Source: Prado023 sp963788325 (lineage in GTDB: Bacteria > Actinomycetota > Actinomycetes > S36-B12 > CAIYMF01). Taken from it: a stretch of 64,000 bases of DNA. This document shows, piece by piece, positions 48,861 through 58,310 of the stretch. The stretch spans positions 119,387 through 183,386 of the forward strand of contig CAWBGJ010000003.1 in assembly GCA_963788325.1 (NCBI GenBank). Direction: 5' to 3'. Both the position numbers and the translations under genes were made by a program. Each line of letters opens with the position of its first letter. Positions within the stretch are counted from its first letter, which is position 1. Under the pieces are notes generated by a model. The model saw nothing but the letters and a program-made list of their open reading frames with translations. It ran no database searches and was not told the origin of the DNA.

Positions 48861-49537
48861 TCGGGACGGCATGGCCACGGACCGCGGTCGCTCGCTGGGC
48901 GGGCGGCCTGTACCTGGCCTACGTCCTGGCCAACGTACTCGCCAGCCAACTCGGGCAAATCGGGCTCAGCGACGCGGACACGCTACGCGCGACCATCACC
49001 GGTGACGAGGTGTTGTTCCGGGCGGGGCTGGTCGCAGCGATCAGCTCAGCGCTGCTGTTCGTCCTGACCGCATGGGCGCTCTACGTGCTTCTGCGCCCAG
49101 TCAACGAACCGCTTGCCCTGCTCTTGCTCATACTCAACGCGATCGGGGTGGCGGTGCAGTGCGCGAGCTACCTGCCCCTGCTCGCGGTTCTCGCGCAGAG
49201 CGACGCCGTGGGACTCACCGGCCCGCAACTCGACGCCCTGGCGATGCTGTCGGTCACCACCCACCAGACCAGCTTCATCATGGCCCAGGTGTTCTTCTCC
49301 GCATGGCTGTTCCCCCTGGGCTGGCTCGTCCTGCGCTCGGGGTTCCTCCCCCGATTCCTCGGCTGGCTGCTCCTCCTGGACGGCGTCGCGGTCCTCGTCT
49401 GGTTCCTCCAGGCACTCCTCGCACCCGGGTACCCCGCAATCAGCTACCCCTCGTGGGCGATCGGCTTCATCGCCGAGGTCAGCCTCGCGCTATGGCTCCT
49501 CATCAAGGGCGTACCTGCAGAGCAACCCACGCACTGA
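48857..49537 (+). CDS. DUF4386-type membrane protein
   Basis: 226 residues from a GTG that overlaps the preceding stop. Six hydrophobic segments with the DUF4386 pattern: a first helix followed by a short extracytoplasmic loop, helices at about 55-78 and 85-108, the segment TTHQTSFIMAQVFFSAWLFPLGWLV, and the following LLLLDGVAVLVWFLQ. The family is common in Gram-positive and actinobacterial genomes and has no established function. Together with the four-helix protein upstream it forms a small membrane operon. Confidence 0.72.
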   Translation: MIGTAWPRTAVARWAGGLYLAYVLANVLASQLGQIGLSDADTLRATITGDEVLFRAGLVAAISSALLFVLTAWALYVLLRPVNEPLALLLLILNAIGVAVQCASYLPLLAVLAQSDAVGLTGPQLDALAMLSVTTHQTSFIMAQVFFSAWLFPLGWLVLRSGFLPRFLGWLLLLDGVAVLVWFLQALLAPGYPAISYPSWAIGFIAEVSLALWLLIKGVPAEQPTH

Positions 49538-49730
49538 CCAGTCATCGCCACTCGCCGCCCAAGCTGAGCGGACGCCGGGTGGTCGACTCGCGGCGGAAGG
49601 ACGCACACCGCGAACTCACCCCTGCGCGTCCCCCCAAGGCGGCGCTGCCCGACAGGCAGCAGTGTGACTGCCGCGACCGGGACGGCACTCAGCCGGGAGA
49701 TACAACTCGTCGCAGTCGTCGCCAATCCCG

Positions 49731-50465
49731 TCAGAGCACTCGCTCGTGGCGAGGGAGTTGTGGCTGGCCAGGGACTCGAAGGGGCGTGCGCTGCTGTCGT
49801 CGCGCATCGAAGTTGGTGGGTTCGAGCCAGGTTTCGAGGGCGGTACGAACGGCTGGCCACTCGTGGTCAGTCATTGCGAACCAGGCTGTGTCGCGGTTGC
49901 GCCCTTTGTAGACGATCGCCTGGCGGAAGGTGCCTTCGTAGGTGAAGCCCAGGCGCTTGGCGGCCTTCCGTGACGGCTCGTTGAGACTGTCGCACTTCCA
50001 TTCGTAGCGGCGGTATCCCAACTCCTCGAAGACGTAGCGCATGAGGAGGAACTGCGCTTCCGTGGCTGCTGCTGTGCGCTGCAGTGCCGGAGATAGGACG
50101 ATGGAGCCGACCTCGATCGAGCCGTTGGCCGGGTCATGGCGCATGAGCGCGAGAGTCCCTAGCGCGCAGCCGGTGGCGTGGTCGACGACGGCGTAGTGCC
50201 GGGGGTCGTCGCTCCTGGCGGCGCCCACTGCCCACTCAAGGTAGGCGTCGGATGCGGCGAACGGGCCGACGAACAGGTAGGTCCAAGCGCGGTCGTCGGG
50301 CGCAGAAGCGAACGCGGTGTACAGGTCCTCGGCATGCCGAGCGGGGTCGAGTCGCTCGAGTGTGCAGTACCGTCCCGGGATCACCGAGACGCTCGGCGGC
50401 AGGCCGCCTGTCCAACCAGGCACGATGTCGCCAATGGGCTGGCCGAACTCGTTGATTCTGGTCAC
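49731..50465 (-). CDS. GNAT-family acetyltransferase (RimJ/RimL-like)
   Basis: 244 residues from a GTG. The protein begins MTRINEFGQPIGDIVPGW; the acetyl-CoA-binding region of the RimJ/RimL group follows: EVGSIVLSPALQRTAAATEAQFLLMRYVFEELGYRRYEWKCDSLNEPSRKAAKRLGF (read in parts), with EGTFRQAIVYKGRNRDTAWFAMTD at the end. Family members acetylate protein N-termini or small amines such as antibiotics; the substrate is not readable. It is transcribed opposite to its neighbours, with repeat words on both sides (49590-49605 and 50571-50608). Confidence 0.82.
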   Translation of the reverse strand: MTRINEFGQPIGDIVPGWTGGLPPSVSVIPGRYCTLERLDPARHAEDLYTAFASAPDDRAWTYLFVGPFAASDAYLEWAVGAARSDDPRHYAVVDHATGCALGTLALMRHDPANGSIEVGSIVLSPALQRTAAATEAQFLLMRYVFEELGYRRYEWKCDSLNEPSRKAAKRLGFTYEGTFRQAIVYKGRNRDTAWFAMTDHEWPAVRTALETWLEPTNFDARRQQRTPLRVPGQPQLPRHERVL

Positions 50466-50900
50466 GTGGGTCCTTCTCCCCCGCACACGGGCTGTTGAGC
50501 GAATGGCCCTGACCCTAATCCCTCCTGCAGCGTCCGCTCCGCCGCGAGTAGGACGACAGGGGGCGCGCAATGACGCAGCGCCGACGAGCGGGGACGGTAC
50601 GCGGCGAAAGGGGGCACTTCGGATCGAACCCCGCGAGGACGGTCCCGCCGTGACGCGTCGACCGGCGGCAGCCGGGTTCTGGTCGTGACGAGGCTTGTGA
50701 TTGCGGACGGATCCTCCGGCGGCGCCGGCGCAAGCGTCCCCTCGAGCGGTTGGATGTTGGGGGTCGTTCGGCACTTTCGGAGAGCCTCGTCCGTGGGGAG
50801 GCTGGGACTGCGGGCAGCCGGAGACGTGCCTTCGGCGTGCGCTGTGGAGTGCGGATGCAGCCCTCCGTCGGCGCGGATGGGCTTGGAGGGATGGTGGGAC
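50466..50900. other. Gene-free interval with a dispersed repeat
   Basis: 435 bases between the acetyltransferase (minus strand) and the hydrolase (plus strand). TGACGCAGCGCCGACGAGCG plus GGGACGGTACGCGGCGAA (50571-50608) recurs in very similar form at 61926-61968. Promoters for both flanking genes should lie here, but none could be assigned with confidence. Confidence 0.5.
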
Positions 50901-51707
50901 ATGCCGGATCTCGAGACTGGGCTGCTGGGGAACATGGTCCCGTATCTGGCGGTGGGCGACGGGCCGCCGCTGGTCATGGTCCAGGGGCTGACACCGACGC
51001 ATGAGGTGCCCACGGGGATGGAGCGCCGGATGACCTTGCCGATGATGATGCGGTTGAGCGGGGAGTTCCGGGTGTACCTGGTCAACCGCAAGCCGGGACT
51101 GCGCCCCGGGGAGTCGATGTCCGACATCGCCGGGTACCTGGCCACGGCCATCGAGGACGACCTCGGCGGGCCGGTGTTCCTGACCGGCACCAGTACCGGC
51201 GGGTCGGTGGCGCTGCAGCTGTCGGTGGATCGCCCCGACCTGGTCCGGTCCCTGGTCGTGGTCGCCTCGGCCTACCGGCTCGGCCCACAGGGCAGACGCA
51301 TCCAGCAGGAGCTGGCGCGGCTGACTCGTGCCGGCGACCCCGCGGCCGGGTTCACGCAGATGGTGTCCGCCATGATGCCGCCGGCCGTGCAGGGCCCGCT
51401 GCGGCCCGTGGCCAGGATCATGGGCAGGTCGATGGCGCCGGCGGATTCCAGCGACCTGCTGGTGACCGTTGATGCGGAGGACGTCTTCGACGTCGGTGAC
51501 CAACTACACCAGATCACCGCACCCACCCTTGTCATCGGCGGAGCCAAGGACGTCTTCTACACCCGCGACCTGTTCGAACAGACCGCCGCCGGGGTCCAGG
51601 ACGGACGAGCACACATCTACCCCGAGTGGGGACATGGGCGAACCAGCACCTCATCGACCACCGCGAACCTCATGCTCGGATTCCTCCTTGCCACCAGACG
51701 GTCATGA
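50901..51707 (+). CDS. Alpha/beta-fold hydrolase
   Basis: 268 residues. The ATG at 50901 has GGAGG ten bases upstream. The oxyanion segment VMVQGLTPTHE, nucleophile elbow FLTGTSTGGSVALQL (Ser in G-T-S-T-G), catalytic Asp in VIGGAKDVFYTRDL and catalytic His in YPEWGHGRTS form a complete triad. Size and motifs fit esterase- or peptidase-like members of the family with a small cap domain; no substrate can be given. It stands alone between repeat-containing intervals. Confidence 0.85.
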   Translation: MPDLETGLLGNMVPYLAVGDGPPLVMVQGLTPTHEVPTGMERRMTLPMMMRLSGEFRVYLVNRKPGLRPGESMSDIAGYLATAIEDDLGGPVFLTGTSTGGSVALQLSVDRPDLVRSLVVVASAYRLGPQGRRIQQELARLTRAGDPAAGFTQMVSAMMPPAVQGPLRPVARIMGRSMAPADSSDLLVTVDAEDVFDVGDQLHQITAPTLVIGGAKDVFYTRDLFEQTAAGVQDGRAHIYPEWGHGRTSTSSTTANLMLGFLLATRRS

Positions 51708-51755
51708 TCCACGCCCACCCTCGCCGTCCCTAGCCGCATCGGCACGGAGGAAGGC

Positions 51756-51775
51756 GCCCAGCTCGCGGCGATGTG
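51756..51775 (+). repeat. Dispersed intergenic repeat, copy B
   Basis: GCCCAGCTCGCGGCGATGTG. It is nearly identical to positions 52329-52348 (one base change and one insertion), and the two copies enclose the small acetyltransferase gene at 51891-52298 in the same orientation. Confidence 0.55.
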
Positions 51776-51890
51776 GGGCCCGCTGGGATGACCACCCCGT
51801 CGCCCGTGAAGCCGATGCTCCAGGTGCTTGATGCGCCATGCGCATCCCCGCGGTGGGCGGCCGAGAAAGGACGGCACCTAGGCTGTCGCG

Positions 51891-52298
51891 ATGGCGATCA
51901 GGATCTCAACGAGGCTGGATGGCATCACCGCGTCCCAGCTCGAGGGCGGCTTCTGGGAAGGCTGGCCCTCCCACCCTGCCCCGGATCGCCATCTGGAACT
52001 CCTTCACGCAAGCCTCGCAGTCGCAGTCGCCCTCGACGGTGACGAGGTGGTCGGCTTCGCCACCGCGGTCGGCGATGGGATCCTGTGCGCCTACATTCCG
52101 CTGCTCGAGGTCCTTCCCTCCCATCGTGGGTACGGGATCGGGACACGCCTCATCACGGCACTCATCGACGAGCTCGCACCGTGCTACATGATCGACGCCG
52201 CCTGTGACGACGATGTCGTGCCGTTCTACCACCGCCTTGGATTCACTCGCACCAACGCGATGATTCGCCGCGACTACACCTTTCAGGCCGGATGCTGA
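51891..52298 (+). CDS. Small GNAT-family acetyltransferase
   Basis: 135 residues. The compact GNAT fold is indicated by DGDEVVGFATAVGDGILCAYIPLLEV, the acetyl-CoA loop SHRGYGIGTRLITALIDEL (Arg-x-x-Gly-x-Gly/Ala type) and PFYHRLGFTRTNAMI at the C-terminus. The substrate is unknown. The gene is flanked by two direct copies of a short repeat (51756 and 52329). Confidence 0.82.
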   Translation: MAIRISTRLDGITASQLEGGFWEGWPSHPAPDRHLELLHASLAVAVALDGDEVVGFATAVGDGILCAYIPLLEVLPSHRGYGIGTRLITALIDELAPCYMIDAACDDDVVPFYHRLGFTRTNAMIRRDYTFQAGC

Positions 52299-52319
52299 CC
52301 AGACGTGCTCGATCAACGT

Positions 52320-52350
52320 CCCGAAGCCGCCCAACTCGCGGCGATGTGAC
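52320..52350 (+). repeat. Dispersed intergenic repeat, copy C
   Basis: CCCGAAGCC directly followed by GCCCAACTCGCGGCGATGTGAC (22 bases, read as 52329-52350). Shares both words with copy A and the second with copy B. The following 186 bases up to 52536 hold no gene. Confidence 0.55.
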
Positions 52351-52536
52351 TCACGTTGTGGTGGGCGTTGTGGGGCTTGCCGTGGGTCTGCGTTCGGGGA
52401 TGGGGCCGCGGTCGCTCGGAGGCGCAGGTGGCGGCGATGAAGTGGGTGGATTCCCCGGGCAGTGGGCTCGTGATCCGCCGCCGCCGGGGTCATCCGTGTG
52501 AGTGGTCTGGGTCGCGGTTGTGCTCGGGTCTGGTGG

Positions 52537-53544
52537 TCAGTCGCTGACGGTGAGCACGGCCCCCTCCGTGAACACCTGAGCCTGGCCGGTCCAGGTGCAC
52601 GCGTCCAAGGTCGTGGGGTCTGCCACGTGGGTCCGAGCCGCGTCGGTAGGCATTGAGGTTGCGCTGCCGAGGATGGTCTGGCCGGGCTGGGCGGTGGTTC
52701 CGTCGGGCAGGATAAGCAGGCCCAGCGACCATGACCAGCTCGTTCCGGTGGGAAAGACCGCCGTGCGGTTGTCGATCCGGAGACACTCGTCGGGACCCAC
52801 GGTCAACTGGCCGGTGGTGTTCGGATCCGGCTGCGGACCGCTGCTGACGGGCCGGCCGCCAGTCAGTACCGTCCCGCCTTTCCGTTGGGCGTCAGCGTCC
52901 GGGACGGTGACGTAGCGGGCGATGACCTGCCCGTCGGCTAGCAGTTCCAGTTGGGCCGGCGTGGTTGGGGTGGCCTCGAATAGACGGGCCTGGTCGGCGC
53001 CGCGCACGGTGTCCGGGTTGTCGAGCCGGGTACCACCTCCGATGCACCCCACAAGGGTCACGTTCCCGCCCTCGACGGCCAGTCGCCCGTCGGAGACGCG
53101 GAACTGCCCGCCGTGCTGGTTGCAGCCATCCGGCGCGGTCCACCACAGTTCCCCACTTGCTGGATCGGCGCCGAACCAGACCGACAACGGCTCGCCCCGG
53201 GCGCGATCGGCATGCACATCCTGACCGTTGAGCTCGGTGGCCCACCAATAGCCGAACATCTGGGAGGGCTCGGTCACGTTCACCCACGTCGGGGTGGTGG
53301 CGCCGTCAGTTGCCACGCCCGACACCGTGGCGGGGCCCGAGTCCAAGGCGGGGTGGTCCAGGGCGCTGGCAACCAGCCACCCGAGTGCTGCGACGCTGCC
53401 GACCACGGACAGCAGCGTTGCGGTGGTGCGCCGGCGCCGCCGGCGCCGGCCCGATCGGATCGCGGCGTCCACATCGATGGTGTCAGAGCCCGGATTGGCC
53501 AGGACTGCGTCGAAGAACTCGTTCAGGTCGCCCGTGGTGTTCAT
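52537..53544 (-). CDS. Membrane-anchored partner of an ECF sigma factor, META-like C-terminus
   Basis: 335 residues. A short cytoplasmic head ends in a run of arginines (residues about 32-39), then one transmembrane helix (TATLLSVVGSVAALGWLVASAL). The extracytoplasmic part has a WWATELNGQDV and DGCNQHGGQFRVSDGRL segment that resembles META/HslJ-like domains. Its start overlaps the sigma gene stop by four bases, so it is probably the regulator (anti-sigma-like) or output partner of that sigma factor. A zinc-type anti-sigma motif is not visible, so the anti-sigma role is inference. Confidence 0.65.
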   Translation of the reverse strand: MNTTGDLNEFFDAVLANPGSDTIDVDAAIRSGRRRRRRRTTATLLSVVGSVAALGWLVASALDHPALDSGPATVSGVATDGATTPTWVNVTEPSQMFGYWWATELNGQDVHADRARGEPLSVWFGADPASGELWWTAPDGCNQHGGQFRVSDGRLAVEGGNVTLVGCIGGGTRLDNPDTVRGADQARLFEATPTTPAQLELLADGQVIARYVTVPDADAQRKGGTVLTGGRPVSSGPQPDPNTTGQLTVGPDECLRIDNRTAVFPTGTSWSWSLGLLILPDGTTAQPGQTILGSATSMPTDAARTHVADPTTLDACTWTGQAQVFTEGAVLTVSD

Positions 53545-54083
53545 GGCTGCTCCTGCAGGTCGAAGGCATCGGTCATGCCCTGCTCGGCCAGGGCGTCGCG
53601 AAGGGTCGCCAGTCCGCGAGCGGTCTGCGACTTCACGGTGCCGTTGCTCACGGCCAGGATCTCGGCGGTCTGCGCGACCGGCATGTCCTCGAAGAACCGC
53701 ATCACCAGCACTGCGCGCTGCCGCGGTGGGACCATGCGCAGGGCCGCGACCAACCGGTCCCGGTACCCGCTGTCGTCGTCCGGCGCGCCGGCGTGCTCGG
53801 GGAGGCTGTCGGTGGGCTGCTCGCGGCGGGAGGGGCGGCGACGATGATCCAGGTAGCGGTTGACCAGCACCCGACGGGAGTAGCGGGTCAGGTCAGCCGC
53901 GCCCCGGACACGGGGCCACGCGTCGTACATCCGGATCAGAGTGTCCTGCACGAGGTCATCGGCCAGGAACCAGTCACCGCACATCAGGAACGCGGCCTGG
54001 CGAAGGCGCACCCGGTTGGCCACCGCCCAGCCGCGGAAGTCGTCGTCCCGCTGACCACCCACGCGGCCCCCGCCTCTCGTCAT
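53541..54083 (-). CDS. ECF sigma factor, SigE-like family (SigE family of actinobacteria)
   Basis: 180 residues from the ATG at 54083 (MTRGGGRVGG; a longer reading frame upstream lacks homology). Region 2: RLRQAAFLMCGDWFLADDLVQDTLIRMYDAWPRV; region 4: RMVPPRQRAVLVMRFFEDMPVAQTAEILAVSNGTVKSQTARGLATLR, with the helix-turn-helix. This belongs to the SigE-family of ECF factors found in actinobacteria (ECF41/ECF-unassigned membership was not checked). Operon with the membrane partner downstream. Confidence 0.85.
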   Translation of the reverse strand: MTRGGGRVGGQRDDDFRGWAVANRVRLRQAAFLMCGDWFLADDLVQDTLIRMYDAWPRVRGAADLTRYSRRVLVNRYLDHRRRPSRREQPTDSLPEHAGAPDDDSGYRDRLVAALRMVPPRQRAVLVMRFFEDMPVAQTAEILAVSNGTVKSQTARGLATLRDALAEQGMTDAFDLQEQP

Positions 54084-54472
54084 CGTCCCGGCACCCATTC
54101 CTACGCGATCCGATGCCTCACAGGTTGCACCAGCACGCCAGGGTCGCGATCTGAAGCCCTGCCTCGCCGCTACGGCAGGGTCGATCGCGAGGCCACGACG
54201 GCATCCGCTGCTGCCCGAAACACTCATTCAGGGTGCGTCCACAGGCGGCGGAAGGACGCAGGTCCGGACTTAACCTCCAGGAGCGCCAGCCCGGTCTGCG
54301 GCAACTCATCCAAGGCCCGATGGCGCTTTCATCGGACCTTGTCTCTGATCGCCGTTCGGTTCCGCTTCCATCTGGGCGCGCTGCGCGGATCATGGGCGAC
54401 CGCGGTGGTCGGTGTTGGGTCTTCGCCGGGCTTGCGTGGTGATTGGCGAGGACCTCGGCGTACCGTCGACCC
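54084..54472. other. Interval between divergent sigma and lactonase genes
   Basis: No gene seen. GCGGCGGAAGGACGCA (54245-54260) is identical to 49590-49605, another intergenic position, which adds a copy to the dispersed repeat set. The promoter of the sigma operon is expected here. Confidence 0.45.
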
Positions 54473-55135
54473 ATGGTGGAGTGGATCGTCCGGCCAGGTC
54501 CTGAGGAGGCGGCATACGCTGCAGCAGTGCTGCTCGCCGATTCGGCCCGGGTCGCCATCGCCGAGCGCGGCCGATTCGACTGGCCGTCAGCGGGGGCAGC
54601 ACCCCGGCGCTCATGCTGGCTGCGCTTGGCCAGTTCGAGGTGGCCTGGGACCACGTTGTGGTCTACCAGGTCGATGAGCGGATCGCGCCCGGCGGAGATC
54701 CCGCCCGCAACCTGACCAGCCTCATGGCTGCGCTGCCGGGCCACGCGCACGTGCGACCGATGCCGGTGGAGTCGCCGGACCTGTATGTTGCCGCGCTGGA
54801 GTACGCCGCGGGGTTGCCTGCGTGTTTTGACCTCGTGCACCTGGGGGTCGGGGATGACGGGCACACCGCGTCGCTGGTGCCCGGCGATCCGGTGCTGGAC
54901 GTCGTCGATCGGGACGTGGCGATCACTGGGACGTATCGCGGGCACCGACGTATGACACTGACCTTCCCCGTCCTGGATCGGGCCCGCCGTGCGCTGTGGT
55001 TGGTCGCGGGGGCCAGCAAGCGCCGACCACTCGCGCTGCTGCGAGGCAGGTGACCCGGGTATCCCGGCGGGTCGGGTCCGCACGCCCGACCAGGTCGTGG
55101 TCTGTGACGCCGCCGCCGCCCCGTTCGCGCCCTGA
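54473..55135 (+). CDS. pgl: 6-phosphogluconolactonase, two frame changes
   Basis: Hydrolyses 6-phosphogluconolactone in the oxidative pentose phosphate pathway. The start MVEWIVRPGPEEAAYAAAVL changes frame near 54583 into LAVSGGSTPALMLAALGQF, the conserved glycine segment. VYQVDERIAPGGDPARNL and LVHLGVGDDGHTASLVPGDPVL are strong family motifs. A second frame change near 55047 restores GDPGIPAGRVRTPDQVVVCDAAAAPFAP, ending at 55135. The full product would be about 220 residues, normal for the family. It is adjacent to a 6-phospho-beta-glucosidase and could handle sugar acids from glucoside use. Confidence 0.8.
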
Positions 55136-55266
55136 GCCCGGCCGGCGGAGCCGGAGGTATCGCGTGGCTGCCCGCGATGGGCGTGGACACCGCGGCCCCT
55201 GGCCGGGTCCAGGGCTCGAATCGCTCGCGCCGGCCATGCCTGTGATGGCCTGACGCACGTGGAGCG

Positions 55267-56698
55267 CTACTTGGTGAGGCTGGCGCCGTTGGTGGCGGTG
55301 ACCTGTGTGAACCAGTCGAAGGACTTCTTCTTGTAGCGGTTCAGGGTTCCGGTGCCGTCGTCGTTGCGGTCGACGTAGATGAACCCGTAGCGCTTGCTCA
55401 TCTGGGCAGTCGATGCGGCGATGAGGTCGATGGGTCCCCACATGGTGTAGCCCCACAGCTCGACGCCGTCCTTGATCGCCTCGCCGGCCTGGATGAGGTG
55501 GTCGTTCAGGTAGGCGATCCGGTAGTCGTCGATGACGGTCAGCCGGCCGTCGACCTCGACCAGCTCGTCGTGGGCGCCGAGCCCGTTCTCGACGATGAAC
55601 AGCGGCTTGCCCCACCGGTCCCAGTACTGGTTGAGCACGATCCGCAGGCCGACCGGGTCGATCTGCCAGCCCCAGTCGGAGGCCTTGAGCATGGGGTTGG
55701 GGTTGCCGCCCTGGATGTTGCCCTGGCCCGTGACCCGCTTGGCCGGATCAGCGGTCTCGCAGATGCTCATGTAGTACGAGAACGACACGAAGTCGACGGT
55801 GTTTGTCAGGATCTCCCGATCCTGCGTCGGTGATGTCGAGGGTGATGCCGTGGTCGGCGAAGAACCTCAGCGCGTAGCCGGGGTAGTAGCCGCGCGCCAG
55901 GACGTCTCCGAACATCAGGTTGGCGCGGTCGGTCTGCATGGCGGCCCACACGTCCTCGGGGTCCGGGGTGAGTGGGTAGGTGGGCATGGCCAGCAGCATG
56001 GAGCCGATCCTGGCCTCGGGGAGCATCTCGTGGGCCAGCTTGGTGACCAGCGCCGAGGCCACCAGCTGGTGGTGCACCGCCTGGTAGAGGTCGGACGGAG
56101 TCAGCTGGTCGGCCGGGGTGTTGATCGCCCCGGACTGGAACGGCCGGTGCAGCACCGAGTTGATCTCGTTGAACGGCAGCCAGTACTTCACCCGGTGGCC
56201 GTAGCGCTCGAACAGGGTCCGCGCATAGCGCTCGAACAGGCCGATCAGCTCCCGGGAGGTCCACCCGTTGTAGGCCTCGGCCAGGTGCAGCGGGTACTCG
56301 AAGTGGTTGATCGTGACCAACGGCTCGATGCCGTGCCTCTCCAGCTCGTCGAGCAACCGGTCGTAGAAGGCCAGCCCCTCCTCGTTGGGCTCCGCGTCGT
56401 CACCGTTCGGGAAGATGCGCGACCACGCGATCGAGAACCGGTACACCGAGAAGCCCATCTCGGCGAACAGCGCGATGTCCTCGGCGTAGCGGTGATAGTG
56501 GTCGATGCCCTCGAGCTTCAAGTTCTCCGGCGTGGGCTCGGCCGTCCGCGGGCCCAGCCCGCCGGTGGGCATCACGTCCTGCACCGACAGCCCCTTGCCG
56601 CCCTCGGCGTAGGCGCCCTCCAACTGGTTGGCGGCCGTCGCCCCACCCCACAGGAAGCTGGGCGGGAACGGGGTCGCGGTGGACGGTGACTGGCTCAT
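55267..56698 (-). CDS. 6-phospho-beta-glucosidase, GH1 family, frameshifted near 55826
   Basis: About 476 residues joined. PPSFLWGGATAANQLEGAY start, the acid/base Glu (E178) in WLPFNEIN, and in the second frame the nucleophile Glu in LFIVENGLG. LKASDWGWQIDPVGLR and SKRYGFIYVDRNDDGTG follow E. coli BglA/AscB closely, indicating cleavage of phosphorylated beta-glucosides. The frame changes around GCAGGATCGGGAG. A GAGGAGACC ribosome site precedes the ATG at 56698. No PTS permease or EIIBC gene is present in the window, so the phosphorylated substrate must come from transport encoded elsewhere. Confidence 0.85.
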
Positions 56699-56719
56699 CT
56701 GGTCTCCTCTGGATGACAT

Positions 56720-56737
56720 TACTGATGCGCATAAGTA
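56720..56737. promoter_or_regulatory. Candidate operator for the LacI-type regulator
   Basis: TACTGATGCGCATAAGTA is an imperfect palindrome with a perfect ATGCGCAT core, 22 bases before the glucosidase start and inside the divergent region with the lacI-type gene. LacI-family operators are typically such 14-20-base palindromes with a central CG. This is inferred from symmetry and position only. Confidence 0.45.
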
Positions 56738-56969
56738 GAATCCCACACATGCACCCCGGGAAGCAAGTGCACACGGTGCGGGGCCAATCCTGCGAGCCCC
56801 GCACGCATGACCGGGCCTCGTCCTGGGCCGGGTCCGCAACGCCCTTGGCCACCGCGGTCACGGTCGCTGCGCGGCAGCCTGACGAGGTCGGCCACTGCCA
56901 CGTGGATGAAGACCGACGCTAGCCAGGGCGGCCCTACGATGGGGAGGAATCCACACAGGAGGCGATCCG

Positions 56970-57962
56970 ATGGCCCAGGCACGCAGGCCAACCAGCGGCG
57001 ATGTCGCCCGCCGTGCCGGCGTCTCGCAGGCCACCGTCAGCTATGTGCTCAACGCACGGACCGACCAGTCGATCCCGGAGGCGACCAGGCGCAGGGTGCT
57101 CAACGCGGCCCACGAACTGGCGTACACGCCGAACGCTGCCGCGCGGGCCCTGCAGGCCGGCCGCTCCAACCTGGTCCTGCTGATCACCAGCATCCCCTCC
57201 GGCTCCGGGCTCTGGCTCCTGCTCGACACCCTCACCGACCTGGCAGCGGAATCGGGGAAGTCCCTGGTGCTGTGGCGCCGGAAGAGCCCCGACGACCTCG
57301 CAGTCACGCTCACCCACCTCGAGCCCTGCGTGGCGATCGCGCTGGACCCGCTCGACCCGCAGGAGGCCCAACAGCTGACAGCCACCCGCGTCCCCTTCCT
57401 GGAGGCCGGCCGCGGCACGGACCTCGATCCTGGCTTCCCGGACGTGGTATCGATGCGCCAGATCGAGCACCTGGTCGCGCGGGGCCACTCCCGCATCGGC
57501 TACCTGACCACCGGGGACCCATCCCTGGCCGGCTTCGCCAAACCCCGCCGGGCAGCCGTGGAACGAGCGGCCCACGAGCTGGCGCTCCCGGACCCGCGCA
57601 TCGCCGAGCTTCCCGCCTACCGCGATCTCACCGTCGAGCAGGTGGTCGAGGTGATCACCGAGTGGCGCACCGATCCCCAGCCGATCACAGCCGCCGCGTG
57701 CTACAACGACCTCTACGCCGCGGCCACCCTGGCCGCCGCCGCCCGCTGCGGACTGTCGGTCCCCGGCGACCTCGCCGTGATCGGCATCGACGACGAACGA
57801 TTCGCCCCCTTCACCCAACCACCCCTGACAACCATCAAGCTGGACCACATCAGCTTCGCCGAGCGAGCATGGGCCCAAGCCGAGGAACTGCAGAAAGGGA
57901 CCCAGCCGGTCAGACCCAGACTGACCTACGACTACGTCCTCATCGAACGCGGCACCACCTAA
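56970..57962 (+). CDS. LacI-family transcriptional regulator
   Basis: 330 residues. N-terminal LacI helix-turn-helix TSGDVARRAGVSQATVSYVLN and the hinge helix PNAAARAL. The sugar-binding domain of the periplasmic-binding-protein type follows, with AVIGIDDERFAPFTQPPLTTI near the end. AGGAGG sits before the ATG. It is divergent from the 6-phospho-beta-glucosidase and probably controls it and itself in response to a glucoside or its phosphate; the inducer is not known. Confidence 0.9.
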   Translation: MAQARRPTSGDVARRAGVSQATVSYVLNARTDQSIPEATRRRVLNAAHELAYTPNAAARALQAGRSNLVLLITSIPSGSGLWLLLDTLTDLAAESGKSLVLWRRKSPDDLAVTLTHLEPCVAIALDPLDPQEAQQLTATRVPFLEAGRGTDLDPGFPDVVSMRQIEHLVARGHSRIGYLTTGDPSLAGFAKPRRAAVERAAHELALPDPRIAELPAYRDLTVEQVVEVITEWRTDPQPITAAACYNDLYAAATLAAAARCGLSVPGDLAVIGIDDERFAPFTQPPLTTIKLDHISFAERAWAQAEELQKGTQPVRPRLTYDYVLIERGTT

Positions 57963-58310
57963 GCCCGGGCGCGATCCGTCCGCAGGCTCGGCGAGCCCCG
58001 CCACCGCGGCCCAAGCGAAATCCACAAGGTGGCGCGCGGTCACCCGGCCACCAACACCACACTGCGGCAGGCCGGGCTATCCCTCGGCCGGGCCCCTGAC
58101 GTCGTCCCGACGCCGGCACCCAACAGTCCCGCATGTGCCCGCCCCCGCGACCTGACGCCCGCCTGACCAGGCTCTCGGATTCATCTGGCCCGCAGCTATG
58201 CCCGCCCCAACGTGTTGCGGCACGCGGAAGGCCGCATCTTTCTCGGTGGTCGCCCTGGTCGGGCTTCGGCGAGCCATGATCCGTTGGCAGCTGACGCCAG
58301 ATCCCCGCGG
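57963..58310. repeat. Intergenic stretch with the left 40-base direct repeat
   Basis: 348 bases without a gene. 58149-58188 (GACCTGACGCCCGCCTGACC and the next 20 bases up to TCATCTGG) matches 61842-61881 at 38 of 40 positions, and ATGCCCGCCCCAA follows in both within about 20 bases. The copies are in the same orientation and enclose the acyl-CoA dehydrogenase gene with its inserted IS. On the minus strand the copy lies just downstream of the dehydrogenase stop. Confidence 0.65.

Noticed and set aside
51750..52378. Integron attC sites around the small acetyltransferase
   Set aside because: GCCCAAC fits one half-site of attC, but no matching GTTRRRY partner with the right spacing and no integrase of the IntI type were found.
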